A stretch of 64,000 bases of DNA from Paenibacillus contaminans (GCF_003285015.1 NZ_QMFB01000002.1:476647-540646), one strand, 5' to 3'; counted from the first letter of the stretch, positions 53,001-62,022 are shown. The notes: generated by a model not told the origin, from the sequence alone. Numbers and translations are program-made.

Positions 53001-54137
53001 ATGCCGGCGCAAATTAACGGCCGCGATATTCAAAATATTTTAATCAACACGCAAATTAAAAATGCGTCGGATGCCGTGGTTTATGTGGATGATATCGGGG
53101 TTTATCAAGTCCGATACGGCACGGCGGAATTGATTGAGCTAGTTAATAGCTATATCGAAGAAGGGAAGCTGGCCGGCGCCCAGGCTCAACCGATGATTTC
53201 GCTGCTCCAAACAGCGGAAGAAAAATATCAGCAGAATGAGAGTAAACAATATGTAAGCTTGCTCGCCGATTTCATAGAAGAAGCGAAGCGGCTTCGATCC
53301 AATAATGTGTTGAGTGGAGGCGATTATCAAGCGCTGGCCGACGAAGCTTTTGCGCTTATCAGAAAACAAATCGATTTTCAGTACGCAAGCCAGGAGTTCC
53401 GGACTACGCATGCCGGGACGTACAAAGTTCCAGTAACAATCAAAAATAATAGTTCTGAAACTTTTACTTTCGAGCTGTCAGGGAATATAACTGACGGGAT
53501 TCAACTCAATTTTGACAATCCGGTAACCGTCCCTGCTAACCAATCTTCAACAGTTGAAGGAACTTTAACCGTTCCTGAGGCGCTGGAAGAAGGCGACTAC
53601 CTCATGGATATCGGCTTGGAGCTGAGTGGAAAAACTGTGCTGCAAACGAAGCTCAAGGTAGCTCACTACACGAACCTTTTGAAAAACCCCGGCTTCGAGG
53701 AGGCCGATCCGGCGAATCCATTACTTGCAAAGGACTGGGTCAGAATTGGCAGTGTAGCAGAGCGATCGAATGAGAAAAAGCAAAACGGAAGCTACGCTTT
53801 CAAAATGATGCCTGATCCGAACTCATACAAAGAAGCCCGCTCCGACCATGTTACCGTTATTCCGGGAGCCAAATACCGTTTGAGCGGATGGGTGTACAGC
53901 GAGAACAGCCAAGCCCAATTCGGTTTGCGTCAAACGAATCAAGCGACAGGCGGTACATCGCTGAAATATGATTTTACCGCAGCCAGCAATTCAATCGCAG
54001 AGTGGCAATACTTTGAATTAGAGCTCGTTCCCCGAGCGGATGCAAAGATTCTCCAAGTCTATTTAAGAATACTGAAAAACGCAGGGGCGCCTGTGTGGTT
54101 TGACAACATGAAACTCGAAATCATAGAAATGCCGTAA
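50037..54137 (+). CDS. secreted DUF4838 protein without SLH domains
   Basis: 1366 residues. The signal peptide is about 1-35. The beta-repeat collar (70-160) matches those of the two SLH paralogues (VSVSGVTLHDIKIFGNLLL) but no SLH domain precedes it. A Pro/Thr/Glu linker (180-220), an alpha-glucuronidase-N-like domain (about 222-360) and DUF4838 (about 365-760; ND(481)IGGYCE) follow. The position of the GEGPKPW Glu reads GD(631)GPQPW. C-terminal parts are a jelly-roll module (about 870-1025), a helical stretch, an Ig-like domain and a last jelly roll (about 1213-1362). AAGGAGG precedes ATG. It is probably released or held by its binding modules rather than SLH-anchored. Confidence 0.85.
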   Translation: MKPIASVKKLFLMLLMLTIMLLSFGSAFNSNAVAHGEEGADIRSSTTASNGTDTQGYTATYDEPGTYGPSKGVDIVRNDVVVSVSGVTLHDIKIFGNLLLTDGIREGEVFLENVDVKGTMTVSSKDLTLHLDKKSKIDTLAIQELTHVTGQGKIDEAIVHEGAKGSTFEKAPKKVKKLSTPEPSETPAPTQTPEPTQSPTPTPEPTQTPEPTPASTPTSQPLAIVSQGQAHAVIVKPAQSGSEINEAAAAVADYIARATGVTLSVYTVAQLDGLILDPSTITIRIGAGSYTGNQELEDEVAALHPDGFLIAPEGHELIITGPTPVGTRNGAYAFLEKYAGVTWLFPGEEWIDVPQSDELLMPSEAWKDEPTAFSLRRTMNMGSQTVYGTIRSEWQRQNRTLSASEITLGHNIFTIFPVEKYGDTAKYPNFYPNNKPPAPGVQTGWQPCYSNPATVTAAIEHIKAYFHNNPKAIAFSLAANDIGGYCEENPAHPDYPNKINSVGVQHMSEIYYKWVNEVVEGVLQDYPDKWFGLYAYQQVMDPPSFPLNPRVIPVITKDRLAWVDPEVEAQGKAHLEAWSEKAEQLGWYDYMLSYVYPLPRVYPHLVEQLYAYAQDQNVLVHHWDMHPVLGDGPQPWLIAKLGWSMEQDADTLLDHWYEAAVGPEAASYLKQYFELWEQFWKTEATDSSWFQTSKDATFLSWNSYSYLAYAREEVMQSRPLLESAVAKAQTPAQKTRAQQLLRQFEYYEASTLSYPRQIKTLNNDGEVLAMLNELEQTLEVRLNMAKRRPGLIEEFNRNPAQKYPVDPIARGASWSGWSPDEFWQLLRYLENNGPLDQNNAILQRIRSFQQNAANPKLREFAHLLNRIDIEQSLAEDASFEEENVPSWNKWNPAGSALIEVSEEYASTGERSLRFKNASQAGVWKYVNVNAGLLASSVKFYTPPGTTSKGVIQIVIELHTGKDKLVYYSEAMTLADHAGQWTELTFLEEMPAQINGRDIQNILINTQIKNASDAVVYVDDIGVYQVRYGTAELIELVNSYIEEGKLAGAQAQPMISLLQTAEEKYQQNESKQYVSLLADFIEEAKRLRSNNVLSGGDYQALADEAFALIRKQIDFQYASQEFRTTHAGTYKVPVTIKNNSSETFTFELSGNITDGIQLNFDNPVTVPANQSSTVEGTLTVPEALEEGDYLMDIGLELSGKTVLQTKLKVAHYTNLLKNPGFEEADPANPLLAKDWVRIGSVAERSNEKKQNGSYAFKMMPDPNSYKEARSDHVTVIPGAKYRLSGWVYSENSQAQFGLRQTNQATGGTSLKYDFTAASNSIAEWQYFELELVPRADAKILQVYLRILKNAGAPVWFDNMKLEIIEMP

Positions 54138-54140
54138 TGG

Positions 54141-54181
54141 AAAAGGCGCAGATCCCGTTAGACTAGGATCTGCGCCTTTTT
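54141..54181. terminator. strong bidirectional terminator
   Basis: AAAAGGCGCAGATCC pairs perfectly with GGATCTGCGCCTTTT around a 10-base loop, with a T tail on plus and TTTTCC on minus. It separates the DUF4838 gene from the converging 3D-domain gene. Confidence 0.95.
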
Positions 54182-54206
54182 GCTGGAAAAACCTTTTACC
54201 GCTTTA

Positions 54207-54926
54207 TTACTGCGATTTAGCCGGAGCGGCTTCCGCCTGCTCGACGGGAACCGTTTTGAGCGCGTTGAGCCTATCCATCATCGCTTCCGTCACTTTGCCG
54301 TCGCCCCGGATCAGCACGTGGACGCGCACCGTCTTTTTGCCCCATTGCTGGTAAACCTGATTTTTCGTTTTGAAGTACAAGTCGATCTTATGTCCCTTTA
54401 TTTTGCTGCCTGTATCCGCCACGACGCCGAACCCGTAGCCGGGAATGTACAGAACCGTGCCGAGCGGGAAAACCTTCGGATCGGCCGCGATCGTCGAAAA
54501 TTTATCCTTGCGCACTTTAACGCCCGAGTACGTAATGCCGTATTCCGGATGGCCCGGCGTCTTGCCGGTCGATTCCTTCCCGGCGGAGTAGCCGGTCGCA
54601 ACAACCTCTACCGTATCGAAGCGGTCAAGCAATTTATCCAAGTTAGCAAAAAGGTCGCTCTCCTCCATCTCGGCTATGTTCGGCTCCTCGGCCGTTCCGG
54701 GCTCTGCGAAAGCAACCGTGCGGTTCGCGCCGGCGGCAAACTCCTTCAAGAGCGGCACCTTGACCATATGATGGGCTGCAGGCGCAGCATCCTGACGATA
54801 ATGCCCGGCTTGCGCTGCGGTCCGGCCGGCCGCACCGGCTTGCTCCATCGCTCCGACGAATAGGATCGCCGCCAACATGCTTACAATGCCAAGCCGTTTG
54901 AACTGACTTAACGCTTTCGAAATCAT
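54207..54926 (-). CDS. secreted 3D-domain protein (possible lytic transglycosylase-like)
   Basis: About 239 residues with a signal peptide (IVSMLAAILFVGAMEQAGAA). The C-terminal 3D domain (about 120-215) has VVATGYSAGKES, DPKVFPLGTVLYIPGYG and the acidic cluster VADTGSKIKGHKIDLYF. The 3D fold resembles MltA-type peptidoglycan transglycosylases and is found in YabE/YuiC/Rpf-like proteins that remodel the wall. The ATG at 54926 is chosen because it begins the signal peptide and GAGGGGGAG lies upstream, although the spacing is long. It follows the second threonyl-tRNA synthetase gene. Confidence 0.82.
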   Translation of the reverse strand: MISKALSQFKRLGIVSMLAAILFVGAMEQAGAAGRTAAQAGHYRQDAAPAAHHMVKVPLLKEFAAGANRTVAFAEPGTAEEPNIAEMEESDLFANLDKLLDRFDTVEVVATGYSAGKESTGKTPGHPEYGITYSGVKVRKDKFSTIAADPKVFPLGTVLYIPGYGFGVVADTGSKIKGHKIDLYFKTKNQVYQQWGKKTVRVHVLIRGDGKVTEAMMDRLNALKTVPVEQAEAAPAKSQ

Positions 54927-55093
54927 TTGATTGACTACCTCCCCCTCAATGAGGGTGTCCTGTTTAACATGCCTCAATAAGCCCAAAAACGGCATATTAA
55001 CAAATAAGGTACCCAAAAAAACGGACGATTATGCATCTGTGCTCCTACGCGCTTGTTAACCGCCAAACCGCCGCTAAGGTCAGAATGGAGGGC

Positions 55094-57022
55094 TTAGCGG
55101 TCGCCCAATCTGCCGCTTATTTCTTTTGTGATCATGGCGGCCGTTTCCTCGATGCCGTGAACGCCGATATCGCCCTGTCCGCGTCTCCTTACGGAGAAAG
55201 TGCCGGCATTCCTCTCGTTCTCACCTACGACAAGCATATAAGGAGCCTTCTGCAGCTGCGCTTCGCGAATTTTATAGCCGAGCTTTTCGTTCCTCAGATC
55301 AACTTCGACGCGAATGCCGGCTTCCAGCAGCTTCTTGCGCGCTTCCAAAGCATATTCCGCTTGCGCATCGGAAACCGGGATAATGACGGCTTGCACCGGC
55401 GACAGCCAAACCGGAAAAGCGCCGGCATAATGCTCCGTCAGGATGCCGATAAACCGGTCGATCGACCCGTAAACGGCGCGATGGATAACGACCGGACGAT
55501 GCTTCTGGCCGTCTTCGCCGACATAGGACAGATCGAATTTTTCCGGCATTTGAAAATCGAGCTGGATCGTTCCGCACTGCCAGCTTCTTTTCAGCGCGTC
55601 ATAGATGTGGAAGTCGATTTTGGGACCGTAAAACGCCCCGTCTCCCTCGTTTAGCCGATAAACGATCCCTTGCGATTCCAGCACGCTTCGCAGCGAAGCT
55701 TCCGCCCGCTCCCACAGCTCGTCGGAGCCCATCGAATCTTCCGGCCGCGTCGACAGCTCGATGCGGTATTCGAAGCCGAACACGCGGTACATGCTGTCGA
55801 TCAGCGCGATAATATTCGCGATTTCCGCTTCGATTTGCTCCGGAAGGACGAACAGGTGGGCATCGTCCTGACAAAACGTTCTCACGCGCATCATGCCGTT
55901 CAACGCCCCGGAAAACTCATGTCTGTGCACCTGGCCGAATTCGGCAAGACGAATCGGCAGCTCGCGATAGGAATGAAGCGCATTTTTGTATATGAGCATA
56001 TGGCCCGGACAGTTCATGGGCTTTAACGCAAACGCCGTTTCGTCTACATCCGTAAAATACATATTGTCTTTGTAATGATCCCAATGGCCCGACTGCTCCC
56101 AAAGCTTTCTGTTCATTATAAGCGGCGTACGCACTTCTTCGTAATCCGCTCCGCTTCTTCCGCGCGAGAATGCCTCAAGCTCGTTACGGACGATCATCCC
56201 CTTCGGCAAATAAAAAGGCATACCCGGCGCCTCTTCCGAAAACATGAACAGTTCCAGCTCTTTGCCGAGCTTGCGGTGATCCCGCTTTTTCGCTTCCTCA
56301 AGCCGGTGAAGAAACTCATCGAGCTGCGCTTTTTTCGGGAAAGCCGTGCCGTAAATGCGCTGCAGCATCTTATTGTTCGCGTCTCCCCGCCAATAAGCGC
56401 CGGCCACGCTTAGCAGCTTGAACGCTTTAATCCGGCCTGTCGACGGCAGATGCGGTCCCCGGCAAAGATCGAAAAATTCGCCCTGGTCATAAATGCTGAT
56501 GACGGCGTCCTCAGGCAAATCCCGAATCAGCTCCAGCTTGAACGGATCCTCCAATTCGCTGAAAATTCGAACCGCCTCCTCGCGGCTCACCTCTCGTCTG
56601 GCAATCGACAAATCCTCCCGGACGATCCGTTCCATTTCAGTCTCGATACCGGCCAAGTCTTCCGAGGACAACGGCTTCTCCAGATCGATGTCATAGTAGA
56701 AACCGTCTTCGATAACGGGACCGATGCCGAGCTTAACCGACTTTCCGCCGAACAAACGCTTGATAGCCTGCGCCATCAGATGCGCCGTGCTATGCCGGTA
56801 AACGCTCAAACCGTCGTCGCTGTCCAGCGTAACGATCTCCACCTTCGCGCCGTCCGGCAGCGGAACGTTCAAATCGACGAGCTTCCCGTCCGCTTTCCCC
56901 GCCACCGCGTTTTTCTTCAGCCCCGGGCTGATCGCTTCCGCCAGCTGCGCCGCCGTCGTGCCTGCCGCCACCTTTCTTACAGCTCCGTCGGACAACATAA
57001 CTTGAATCTCATTCGGTTTCAT
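55094..57022 (-). CDS. thrS: threonyl-tRNA synthetase, second copy
   Basis: 642 residues with full ThrS order: TGS domain (1-64), editing domain ([21 protein letters not shown]), class II catalytic core (MNCPGHM, FGQVHRHEFSGAL, zinc Cys and His) and anticodon-binding domain ([17 protein letters not shown]). It is the active-site type with MFSEEAPGMPFYLP. Residues about 146-256 are almost the same as in the copy upstream, while the catalytic core is much more different. AATAAGGAGG precedes ATG. It has its own threonine T-box, so it is probably induced on threonine starvation. Confidence 0.93.
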   Translation of the reverse strand: MKPNEIQVMLSDGAVRKVAAGTTAAQLAEAISPGLKKNAVAGKADGKLVDLNVPLPDGAKVEIVTLDSDDGLSVYRHSTAHLMAQAIKRLFGGKSVKLGIGPVIEDGFYYDIDLEKPLSSEDLAGIETEMERIVREDLSIARREVSREEAVRIFSELEDPFKLELIRDLPEDAVISIYDQGEFFDLCRGPHLPSTGRIKAFKLLSVAGAYWRGDANNKMLQRIYGTAFPKKAQLDEFLHRLEEAKKRDHRKLGKELELFMFSEEAPGMPFYLPKGMIVRNELEAFSRGRSGADYEEVRTPLIMNRKLWEQSGHWDHYKDNMYFTDVDETAFALKPMNCPGHMLIYKNALHSYRELPIRLAEFGQVHRHEFSGALNGMMRVRTFCQDDAHLFVLPEQIEAEIANIIALIDSMYRVFGFEYRIELSTRPEDSMGSDELWERAEASLRSVLESQGIVYRLNEGDGAFYGPKIDFHIYDALKRSWQCGTIQLDFQMPEKFDLSYVGEDGQKHRPVVIHRAVYGSIDRFIGILTEHYAGAFPVWLSPVQAVIIPVSDAQAEYALEARKKLLEAGIRVEVDLRNEKLGYKIREAQLQKAPYMLVVGENERNAGTFSVRRRGQGDIGVHGIEETAAMITKEISGRLGDR

Positions 57023-57044
57023 TTCCGTTTCCTCCTTATTCGAT

Positions 57045-57345
57045 TTTTGTGAAAACAAAAAAAACGCAGCCGTCCCACAAAAGGGACGAGTGCGTTTAAA
57101 CCCGTGGTTCCACCCTGATTCGATCCGCCGCTTGCGCGGCGAATCCTCAGCCATCCGGTAACGGGGATGAACCGTCGATCGATACTGAATGCGCGGATGG
57201 GGCAGCATGACTCTACTATCCTGATACGCATCGTTCCCTATCGAAGCTACAAAGCGGTAAATCCGCCGGGCTGACGGAAGGGGCTTTCAGCCGGAACCCC
57301 TCTCTCTGTGCCGCTCCCTGGCAGACTCATGTCTTTGATCATAAC
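57045..57345 (-). promoter_or_regulatory. threonine T-box riboswitch of the second thrS
   Basis: On the minus strand the T-box core AGGGTGGAACCACG lies at 57101-57116. The terminator CGCACTCGTCCC/GGGACGGCTGCG with a T-run is at about 57050-57095. A specifier ACC (57256-57258) sits in TTTACCGCTTTGTAGC. ACC is a threonine codon, which matches the gene. Uncharged tRNA-Thr would favour the antiterminator. Confidence 0.92.
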
Positions 57346-57360
57346 TTACTCAATATTCTC

Positions 57361-59307
57361 TTATTCCTGATCCTGCGACTTGTTTTTGATATCATCCGTT
57401 ATCATCGCGATCGTCGCTTCCACGCTATGCGCGCCGATATCGCCTTGTCCGCGCTTACGTACGGAGAATGTGCCGTTGTTCACTTCATTCTCGCCGATGA
57501 CGAGCATATAAGGAATTTTCTCGAGCTGCGCCTCGCGGATTTTGTAGCCGAGCTTCTCATTGCGCACATCCGCCTCTACGCGGATACCCGCAAGCTGCAG
57601 CCTCTCCTTCAGCTCGTTCGCTTGCGCCTCGAACGCCGGCGAAACCGGGATGATGCGGGCTTGCTCGGGCGACAGCCAAGTAGGCAGCGCGCCTGCGAAG
57701 TTTTCGAGCAAGTAGGCGGTCATCCGCTCCATCGTGCTTATGATGCCGCGGTGAATAACGACCGGGCGGTGCTTCTGGCCGTCGTCGCCGACGTATTCCA
57801 GCTGGAACCGTTCAGGCAGCAGGAAGTCGATTTGCGCGGTCGAGAGCGTTTCTTCTTTTTTCAGTGCGGTTTTGATTTGAACGTCAAGCTTCGGTCCGTA
57901 GAACGCCGCCTCGCCTTCCGCCTCGTAGAACGGCAGATCGAGCTCTTCGACAACCTCGCGAAGCATGCGCTGCGCGGTCTCCCACATTTCGTCGTTTTGG
58001 AAATATTTTTCCGTATCCTTCGGATCGCGGTACGACAGACGGAAACGGTATTCCTTGATGCCGAAATCCTCGTATACTTGACGGATCAGCTTTACGACGC
58101 GGCCGAACTCTTCCTTGATTTGGTCCAGACGGCAGAAAATATGCGCGTCGTTCAACGTCATCGCGCGTACGCGATGCAATCCGGTCAACGCGCCGGACAT
58201 TTCGTACCGGTGCATGGTGCCGAGCTCCGCTATGCGGACCGGCAGGTCGCGGTAGCTTCGCATTTCGCTTTTGTACACCATCATATGATGCGGGCAGTTC
58301 ATCGGACGAAGCACGAGCTCTTCGTTATCCAGCGTCATTTTCGGGAACATATCCTCTTGATAGTGCTCCCAGTGACCGGAAATTTTGTACAGCTCCACGT
58401 TCGCAAGCACCGGCGTATAAACGTGCTGATATCCGAGTCTTTCCTCGAGATCGACGATATAACGCTCCATCGTGCGGCGGATTTTGGCGCCGGCCGGCAG
58501 CCAAAGCGGAAGCCCTTGCCCGACTTCGCGGGAGAAGGTAAAGGTCTTCAGCTCTTTGCCGAGCTTCCGGTGGTCGCGTTTTTTCGCTTCTTCAAGAAGG
58601 TGCAGATGCTCGTCAAGCTGCGCTTTTTTCGGGAAAGCCGTACCGTAAATGCGCTGAAGCATCTTGTTCTTCGAATCGCCGCGCCAGTATGCGCCGGCTA
58701 CGCTCAGCAGCTTGAAGGCTTTAATCCGGCCGGTCGACGGCAAATGCGGTCCGCGGCACAGGTCGAAAAACTCGCCCTGATCGTAAATGGTAATGACCGA
58801 TTCCGCAGGTAAATCGCGAATAAGCTCAAGCTTAAGCGGATCCTCAAGCTCGCTGAAAATGCGAACCGCTTCTTCGCGGCTAACTTCGCGGCGGGAAATC
58901 GCGATATTTTCTTGCGTAATCTTCTCCATTTCCTTCTCGATGCGGCTTAAGTCGTCGGAAGAAAGCGGCGTCTCCAGATCGATGTCATAATAAAAACCAT
59001 CCTCAATGACGGGCCCGATACCGAGCTTCACCGTTTTTTCGCCGAAAATGCGTTTAATGGCTTGCGCCATCAAGTGCGCCGTACTGTGGCGGTAAACTTC
59101 AAGACCGTCTTCGCTGTCCAGCGTCACGATTTCCACTTTCGCGTCTTCTTGCAGCGCCGTGTTCAGGTCGACCACTTTGCCGTTTACTTTGCCGGCGACC
59201 GCATTTTTTTTCAGCCCCGAGCTGATCGATCCCGCTATATCCTCGATTGTGGTTCCTTGCGCATACTCGCGTACCGCGCCGTCAGGGAATGTAATGTTTA
59301 CTGCCAT
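57361..59307 (-). CDS. thrS: threonyl-tRNA synthetase, first copy
   Basis: 648 residues: TGS (1-62, [19 protein letters not shown]), editing domain ([18 protein letters not shown]), catalytic core ([45 protein letters not shown]) and anticodon-binding domain ([19 protein letters not shown]). It charges tRNA-Thr and hydrolyses misacylated Ser-tRNA-Thr. GGAAAGG precedes ATG. It follows ytxC, as thrS does in Bacillus, so this is probably the ancestral-position copy, with the other arising by tandem duplication or insertion. Confidence 0.94.
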   Translation of the reverse strand: MAVNITFPDGAVREYAQGTTIEDIAGSISSGLKKNAVAGKVNGKVVDLNTALQEDAKVEIVTLDSEDGLEVYRHSTAHLMAQAIKRIFGEKTVKLGIGPVIEDGFYYDIDLETPLSSDDLSRIEKEMEKITQENIAISRREVSREEAVRIFSELEDPLKLELIRDLPAESVITIYDQGEFFDLCRGPHLPSTGRIKAFKLLSVAGAYWRGDSKNKMLQRIYGTAFPKKAQLDEHLHLLEEAKKRDHRKLGKELKTFTFSREVGQGLPLWLPAGAKIRRTMERYIVDLEERLGYQHVYTPVLANVELYKISGHWEHYQEDMFPKMTLDNEELVLRPMNCPHHMMVYKSEMRSYRDLPVRIAELGTMHRYEMSGALTGLHRVRAMTLNDAHIFCRLDQIKEEFGRVVKLIRQVYEDFGIKEYRFRLSYRDPKDTEKYFQNDEMWETAQRMLREVVEELDLPFYEAEGEAAFYGPKLDVQIKTALKKEETLSTAQIDFLLPERFQLEYVGDDGQKHRPVVIHRGIISTMERMTAYLLENFAGALPTWLSPEQARIIPVSPAFEAQANELKERLQLAGIRVEADVRNEKLGYKIREAQLEKIPYMLVIGENEVNNGTFSVRKRGQGDIGAHSVEATIAMITDDIKNKSQDQE

Positions 59308-59324
59308 TAGTGATCAGCCTTTCC

Positions 59325-59640
59325 GTTTAATTTTATTTGAACGCAAAAAAACGCATCTCTCCTATAAGGGACGAGTGCGTTCAGCTCGTGGTTCCACCCT
59401 ACTTCGATCGTCCTGCGCCGGCTCATGCCGAAAACATCAGGAACGAATCCTCAGGCATTCGATATCGGGAATGATCCGTCGGGATGTACTGACCGGGCGG
59501 CATAGCCGGCGCAGCGTTCCATTCCGAAGCTACAAAGGGGTAAATTCGTCCGGTTTACGTAAGAAGCTTGCAGCCATGGCTTCCTTCTCTGTGCCGGTTC
59601 CGTACGAACTCATGTCTTCGATAATCGCTTAAACTTGTGA
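59325..59640 (-). promoter_or_regulatory. threonine T-box riboswitch of the first thrS
   Basis: On the minus strand AGGGTGGAACCACGAG lies at 59385-59400. The terminator GCACTCGTCCC/GAGATGCG-type stem with TTTTTTT is at about 59344-59380. The specifier ACC (59539-59541) is in TTTACCCCTTTGTAGC. Its sequence is close to the T-box at 57045-57345, which indicates that leader and gene were copied together. Confidence 0.92.
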
Positions 59641-59676
59641 ATTTACGTTTTATTATAATCAGGACGGCATCCCCGG

Positions 59677-60597
59677 TCAAGGGGACAACTGATCCTGTTT
59701 GCTCCGTTCGCCCAGCAGCGGCTTGCAGACGCGGCAGTAATGGCATAATTTGGCCCGCTCCTCGAATATTTGCACGATCGTGCGGATGACCGCCACCTCC
59801 GGCTCGCGCGTATGGATATAGATGCGCTGCGGCGCAACCGTAATAAGCGTGCTTACGATCAAATCCTCGAAATTGAAGTCCGAGTCCAGCCATTCGACCG
59901 ATAGCGTTTCATCGATGTCTTCCGCCGTAATCGGCTTCATCTGCTCGTTCAAAATGACGAATTCATTGCCGCCTTTATGCATAAGATGGGCTTCGGGAAT
60001 TTTCGTATCCTGGATAAAGACGAAATATTTCAAGAGCGAAATAAATTCCTGGTATTGCTTATCCATTAAATATTCATCTACCGCATACTCGACGATTTCG
60101 CGCAGCTCCTCCAAATACCCTTGAAGCCGGAACTGAAGAAGGCCGTGAATGTTGATCGTCACGTTTTCCTTCAGAAAAACGCCGACTTCTTGTGCGATAA
60201 GCTGCTCTCTCCGCTTACGGCTATGATCGGTCGCGAGCTCGGGATCGTCCTGTGTGTTCAGCATGCTTCCGCAATACTGCACGATCTTGGCGACTTCTTC
60301 CTCATCTTCATACGCAAAATCCGTCATGATGATGCTGCGCAGAAGCTCCAGCTCCTCTTCCTGCACGATATAAGCGGCAATTGCCGAACCGATTTTGTCT
60401 TGGATGATCATGCGCAGCGGTTCTTTCCATACCGTTTTCGACGGCCGTTCGCAGCGGATTTGCGCAAACTCGCCGAAGTGCTCCGTTTCCAAACGGATTT
60501 TGCCTGCGTATGCCTGCAGCAGACGCTCCAGATGGGCCTGAAGCGCGATTCCCGAATGCTCTTTGGAAGCCATCACCGTTATCGTAATCCCGTCCAT
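59677..60597 (-). CDS. ytxC: YtxC-like sporulation-associated protein
   Basis: 306 residues without signal or membrane segments. It matches the YtxC family by the central helical text (EEEELELLRSIIM, YLEELREIVEYAVDEYLMDK, YQEFISLLKYFVFIQ) and the C-terminal strand region (IVSTLITVAPQRIYIH). The family is found next to thrS in Bacillus and is linked to sporulation, with no known activity. ATG at 60597 behind GAGGGGAG is chosen; an upstream extension is rejected. A Cys/His cluster (LCHYCRVC) near the C-terminus could bind a metal. Confidence 0.88.
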   Translation of the reverse strand: MDGITITVMASKEHSGIALQAHLERLLQAYAGKIRLETEHFGEFAQIRCERPSKTVWKEPLRMIIQDKIGSAIAAYIVQEEELELLRSIIMTDFAYEDEEEVAKIVQYCGSMLNTQDDPELATDHSRKRREQLIAQEVGVFLKENVTINIHGLLQFRLQGYLEELREIVEYAVDEYLMDKQYQEFISLLKYFVFIQDTKIPEAHLMHKGGNEFVILNEQMKPITAEDIDETLSVEWLDSDFNFEDLIVSTLITVAPQRIYIHTREPEVAVIRTIVQIFEERAKLCHYCRVCKPLLGERSKQDQLSP

Positions 60598-60945
60598 ATG
60601 CTCACTCCCCTCGCTAAAGCCATTTGTCGTGCGAGTCGTTTCCTTACAAGTATATGGTTTAACAAAAGGAGATATACAATGAACCGATTGGGAAAAAGGA
60701 GCCAAAATCAGAGAGGCGGACGATGTTTGCGATCGCTGATGTCTGGTATGCGGTACCGCACGAGTTACGGATGGTATGGTATAATAAATCCAACTATCCG
60801 CTTGGAGGCGATGATCGATGCGTATGCCGAAATCGGACGTTCGAGAATGACAAGCGGGGCAAGTCTAGGAACGGCAGGAATTGCACGACATTCCCGAACG
60901 ATCATTGCCGGGGGCGGAAGGATACAATGGAGGTTACGGAATTAT
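60598..60945 (+). other. control region upstream of the HAD phosphatase
   Basis: An extended -10 promoter TGGTATAAT lies at 60777-60785. Downstream of it GGAGG (60804-60808) is followed by a 10-codon frame (60818-60850, MRMPKSDVRE). Its stop overlaps an ATG (60847) that is in frame with the phosphatase. A further AAGGAGATATACA/ATG pair (60669-60681) is also in that frame but lies upstream of the promoter. No other gene is seen. Confidence 0.5.
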
Positions 60946-61719
60946 ATGGAGAAAAAGATCGTATTTTTCGATATTGACGGAACGCTGCTGAACAACCGGA
61001 ACGAAATTCCGGATTCGACGAAAAAAGCCGTTCGTTCCCTTCAAGATAAAGGCATCGTGACGGCCATTGCGACGGGCAGAATACCGTCCATGTTCGACTG
61101 GGTCAGAGAAGAGCTTGGCATAAGCTCCTACGTGTCCATCAACGGGCAGTACGTCGTTCACGAGGGCCGAACGATTTATTCCAATCCGATCGATCGCGTT
61201 ATCCTTAAGGAACTCGTCGAGCTGACGACAACGAGCGGCCATGCTCTGGCAACCTGCAGCTCCGATAAGGTCCGTGCACTGGCCGAAAATCACCCCCATA
61301 TCCGAAATAGCTTCGCCACGATCGAATTGCCGCATCCGCCGGTCGACCCTTATTTTCATCTTAACGAGCCGGTGTATCAGGGCTATCTCTTTGTCGACAA
61401 TGAAGAGCAGACGGTGTATGATCAAAAATTTCCGCAGCTTCGCTTCGTTCGCTGGCATGACTATGCCGTTGACGTCCTTCCCTCGGGCAGCTCGAAAGCG
61501 ATCGGCATCGAGCAGATGCTCCGCATTCTCGGCATTCGCCCTGAGAACAGCTTCGCCTTCGGCGACGGCTTAAACGACGTTGAAATGCTCGCTTCTGCAG
61601 GCATCGGCATTGCCATGGGTAACGCGGTCAACGAAGCGAAGGATGCGGCCAAAATGGTAACCGCCTCGAGCTCCGAGGACGGGATTTGGAAAGGGCTTCA
61701 GATGGTGGGGCTGCTTTGA
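60946..61719 (+). CDS. Cof-type HAD-superfamily phosphatase
   Basis: 257 residues. HAD motif I is FFDIDGTLL (nucleophile Asp9), motif II is in AIATGRIPS, the C2-type cap lies in the middle, and motif IV is FGDGLNDVEM. These enzymes dephosphorylate sugar phosphates, flavin precursors or similar small molecules in the cytoplasm. I use ATG 60946 because MEKKIVFFDIDG is the usual family N-terminus, although the frame remains open upstream. GGAGGT lies 11 nt before it, which is slightly far. Confidence 0.9.
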   Translation: MEKKIVFFDIDGTLLNNRNEIPDSTKKAVRSLQDKGIVTAIATGRIPSMFDWVREELGISSYVSINGQYVVHEGRTIYSNPIDRVILKELVELTTTSGHALATCSSDKVRALAENHPHIRNSFATIELPHPPVDPYFHLNEPVYQGYLFVDNEEQTVYDQKFPQLRFVRWHDYAVDVLPSGSSKAIGIEQMLRILGIRPENSFAFGDGLNDVEMLASAGIGIAMGNAVNEAKDAAKMVTASSSEDGIWKGLQMVGLL

Positions 61720-61766
61720 CGGTGAGGAGCGCATAACTTCGCGTACACGCAAATTTGCCTCCATAC

Positions 61767-61950
61767 GAACTGGAAAACCTCCAGCTATTTTTCGGAATAT
61801 CCCTTGATTCGTAGATCTTAATGGAAAAGCTACAGTTATTATTATTGAAATTCCCTAAATAGGAGAAAATGCAGAATTTTAACTGGAGTTTTTCCATCTA
61901 AATGCCTTTTTACCGCCTTTTAGACGAAATTAGCTGTATGTTATCCAGTT
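61767..61950. repeat. 184-bp nested inverted-repeat element
   Basis: Four copies of a motif close to TGGAAAANCTNCAGNTA occur. Two are forward (61767 AACTGGAAAACCTCCAGCTA and 61821 ATGGAAAAGCTACAGTTA). Two are in reverse complement (61879-61897 and 61928-61950, ending TATCCAGTT). Outer pairs with outer and inner with inner. There is no open frame inside, so it resembles a MITE or a palindromic intergenic repeat. Confidence 0.7.
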
Positions 61951-62022
61951 AGCGCTCGTAAGAGCAGCTTCTCCGCACGTTTTTACTGAGGATTGGAACC
62001 AACTACTGTTAAAAAGAACCCC

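Noticed and set aside
57427..58812. Plus-strand frame of 461 codons
   Set aside because: It is antisense to thrS. The sense protein has full family motifs and a T-box.
60669..60681. AAGGAGATATACA/ATG resembling an expression-vector ribosome-binding site
   Set aside because: The surrounding sequence is ordinary chromosome, there is no vector or promoter sequence beside it, and the frame it opens has no domain before the phosphatase. Chance is the best explanation.
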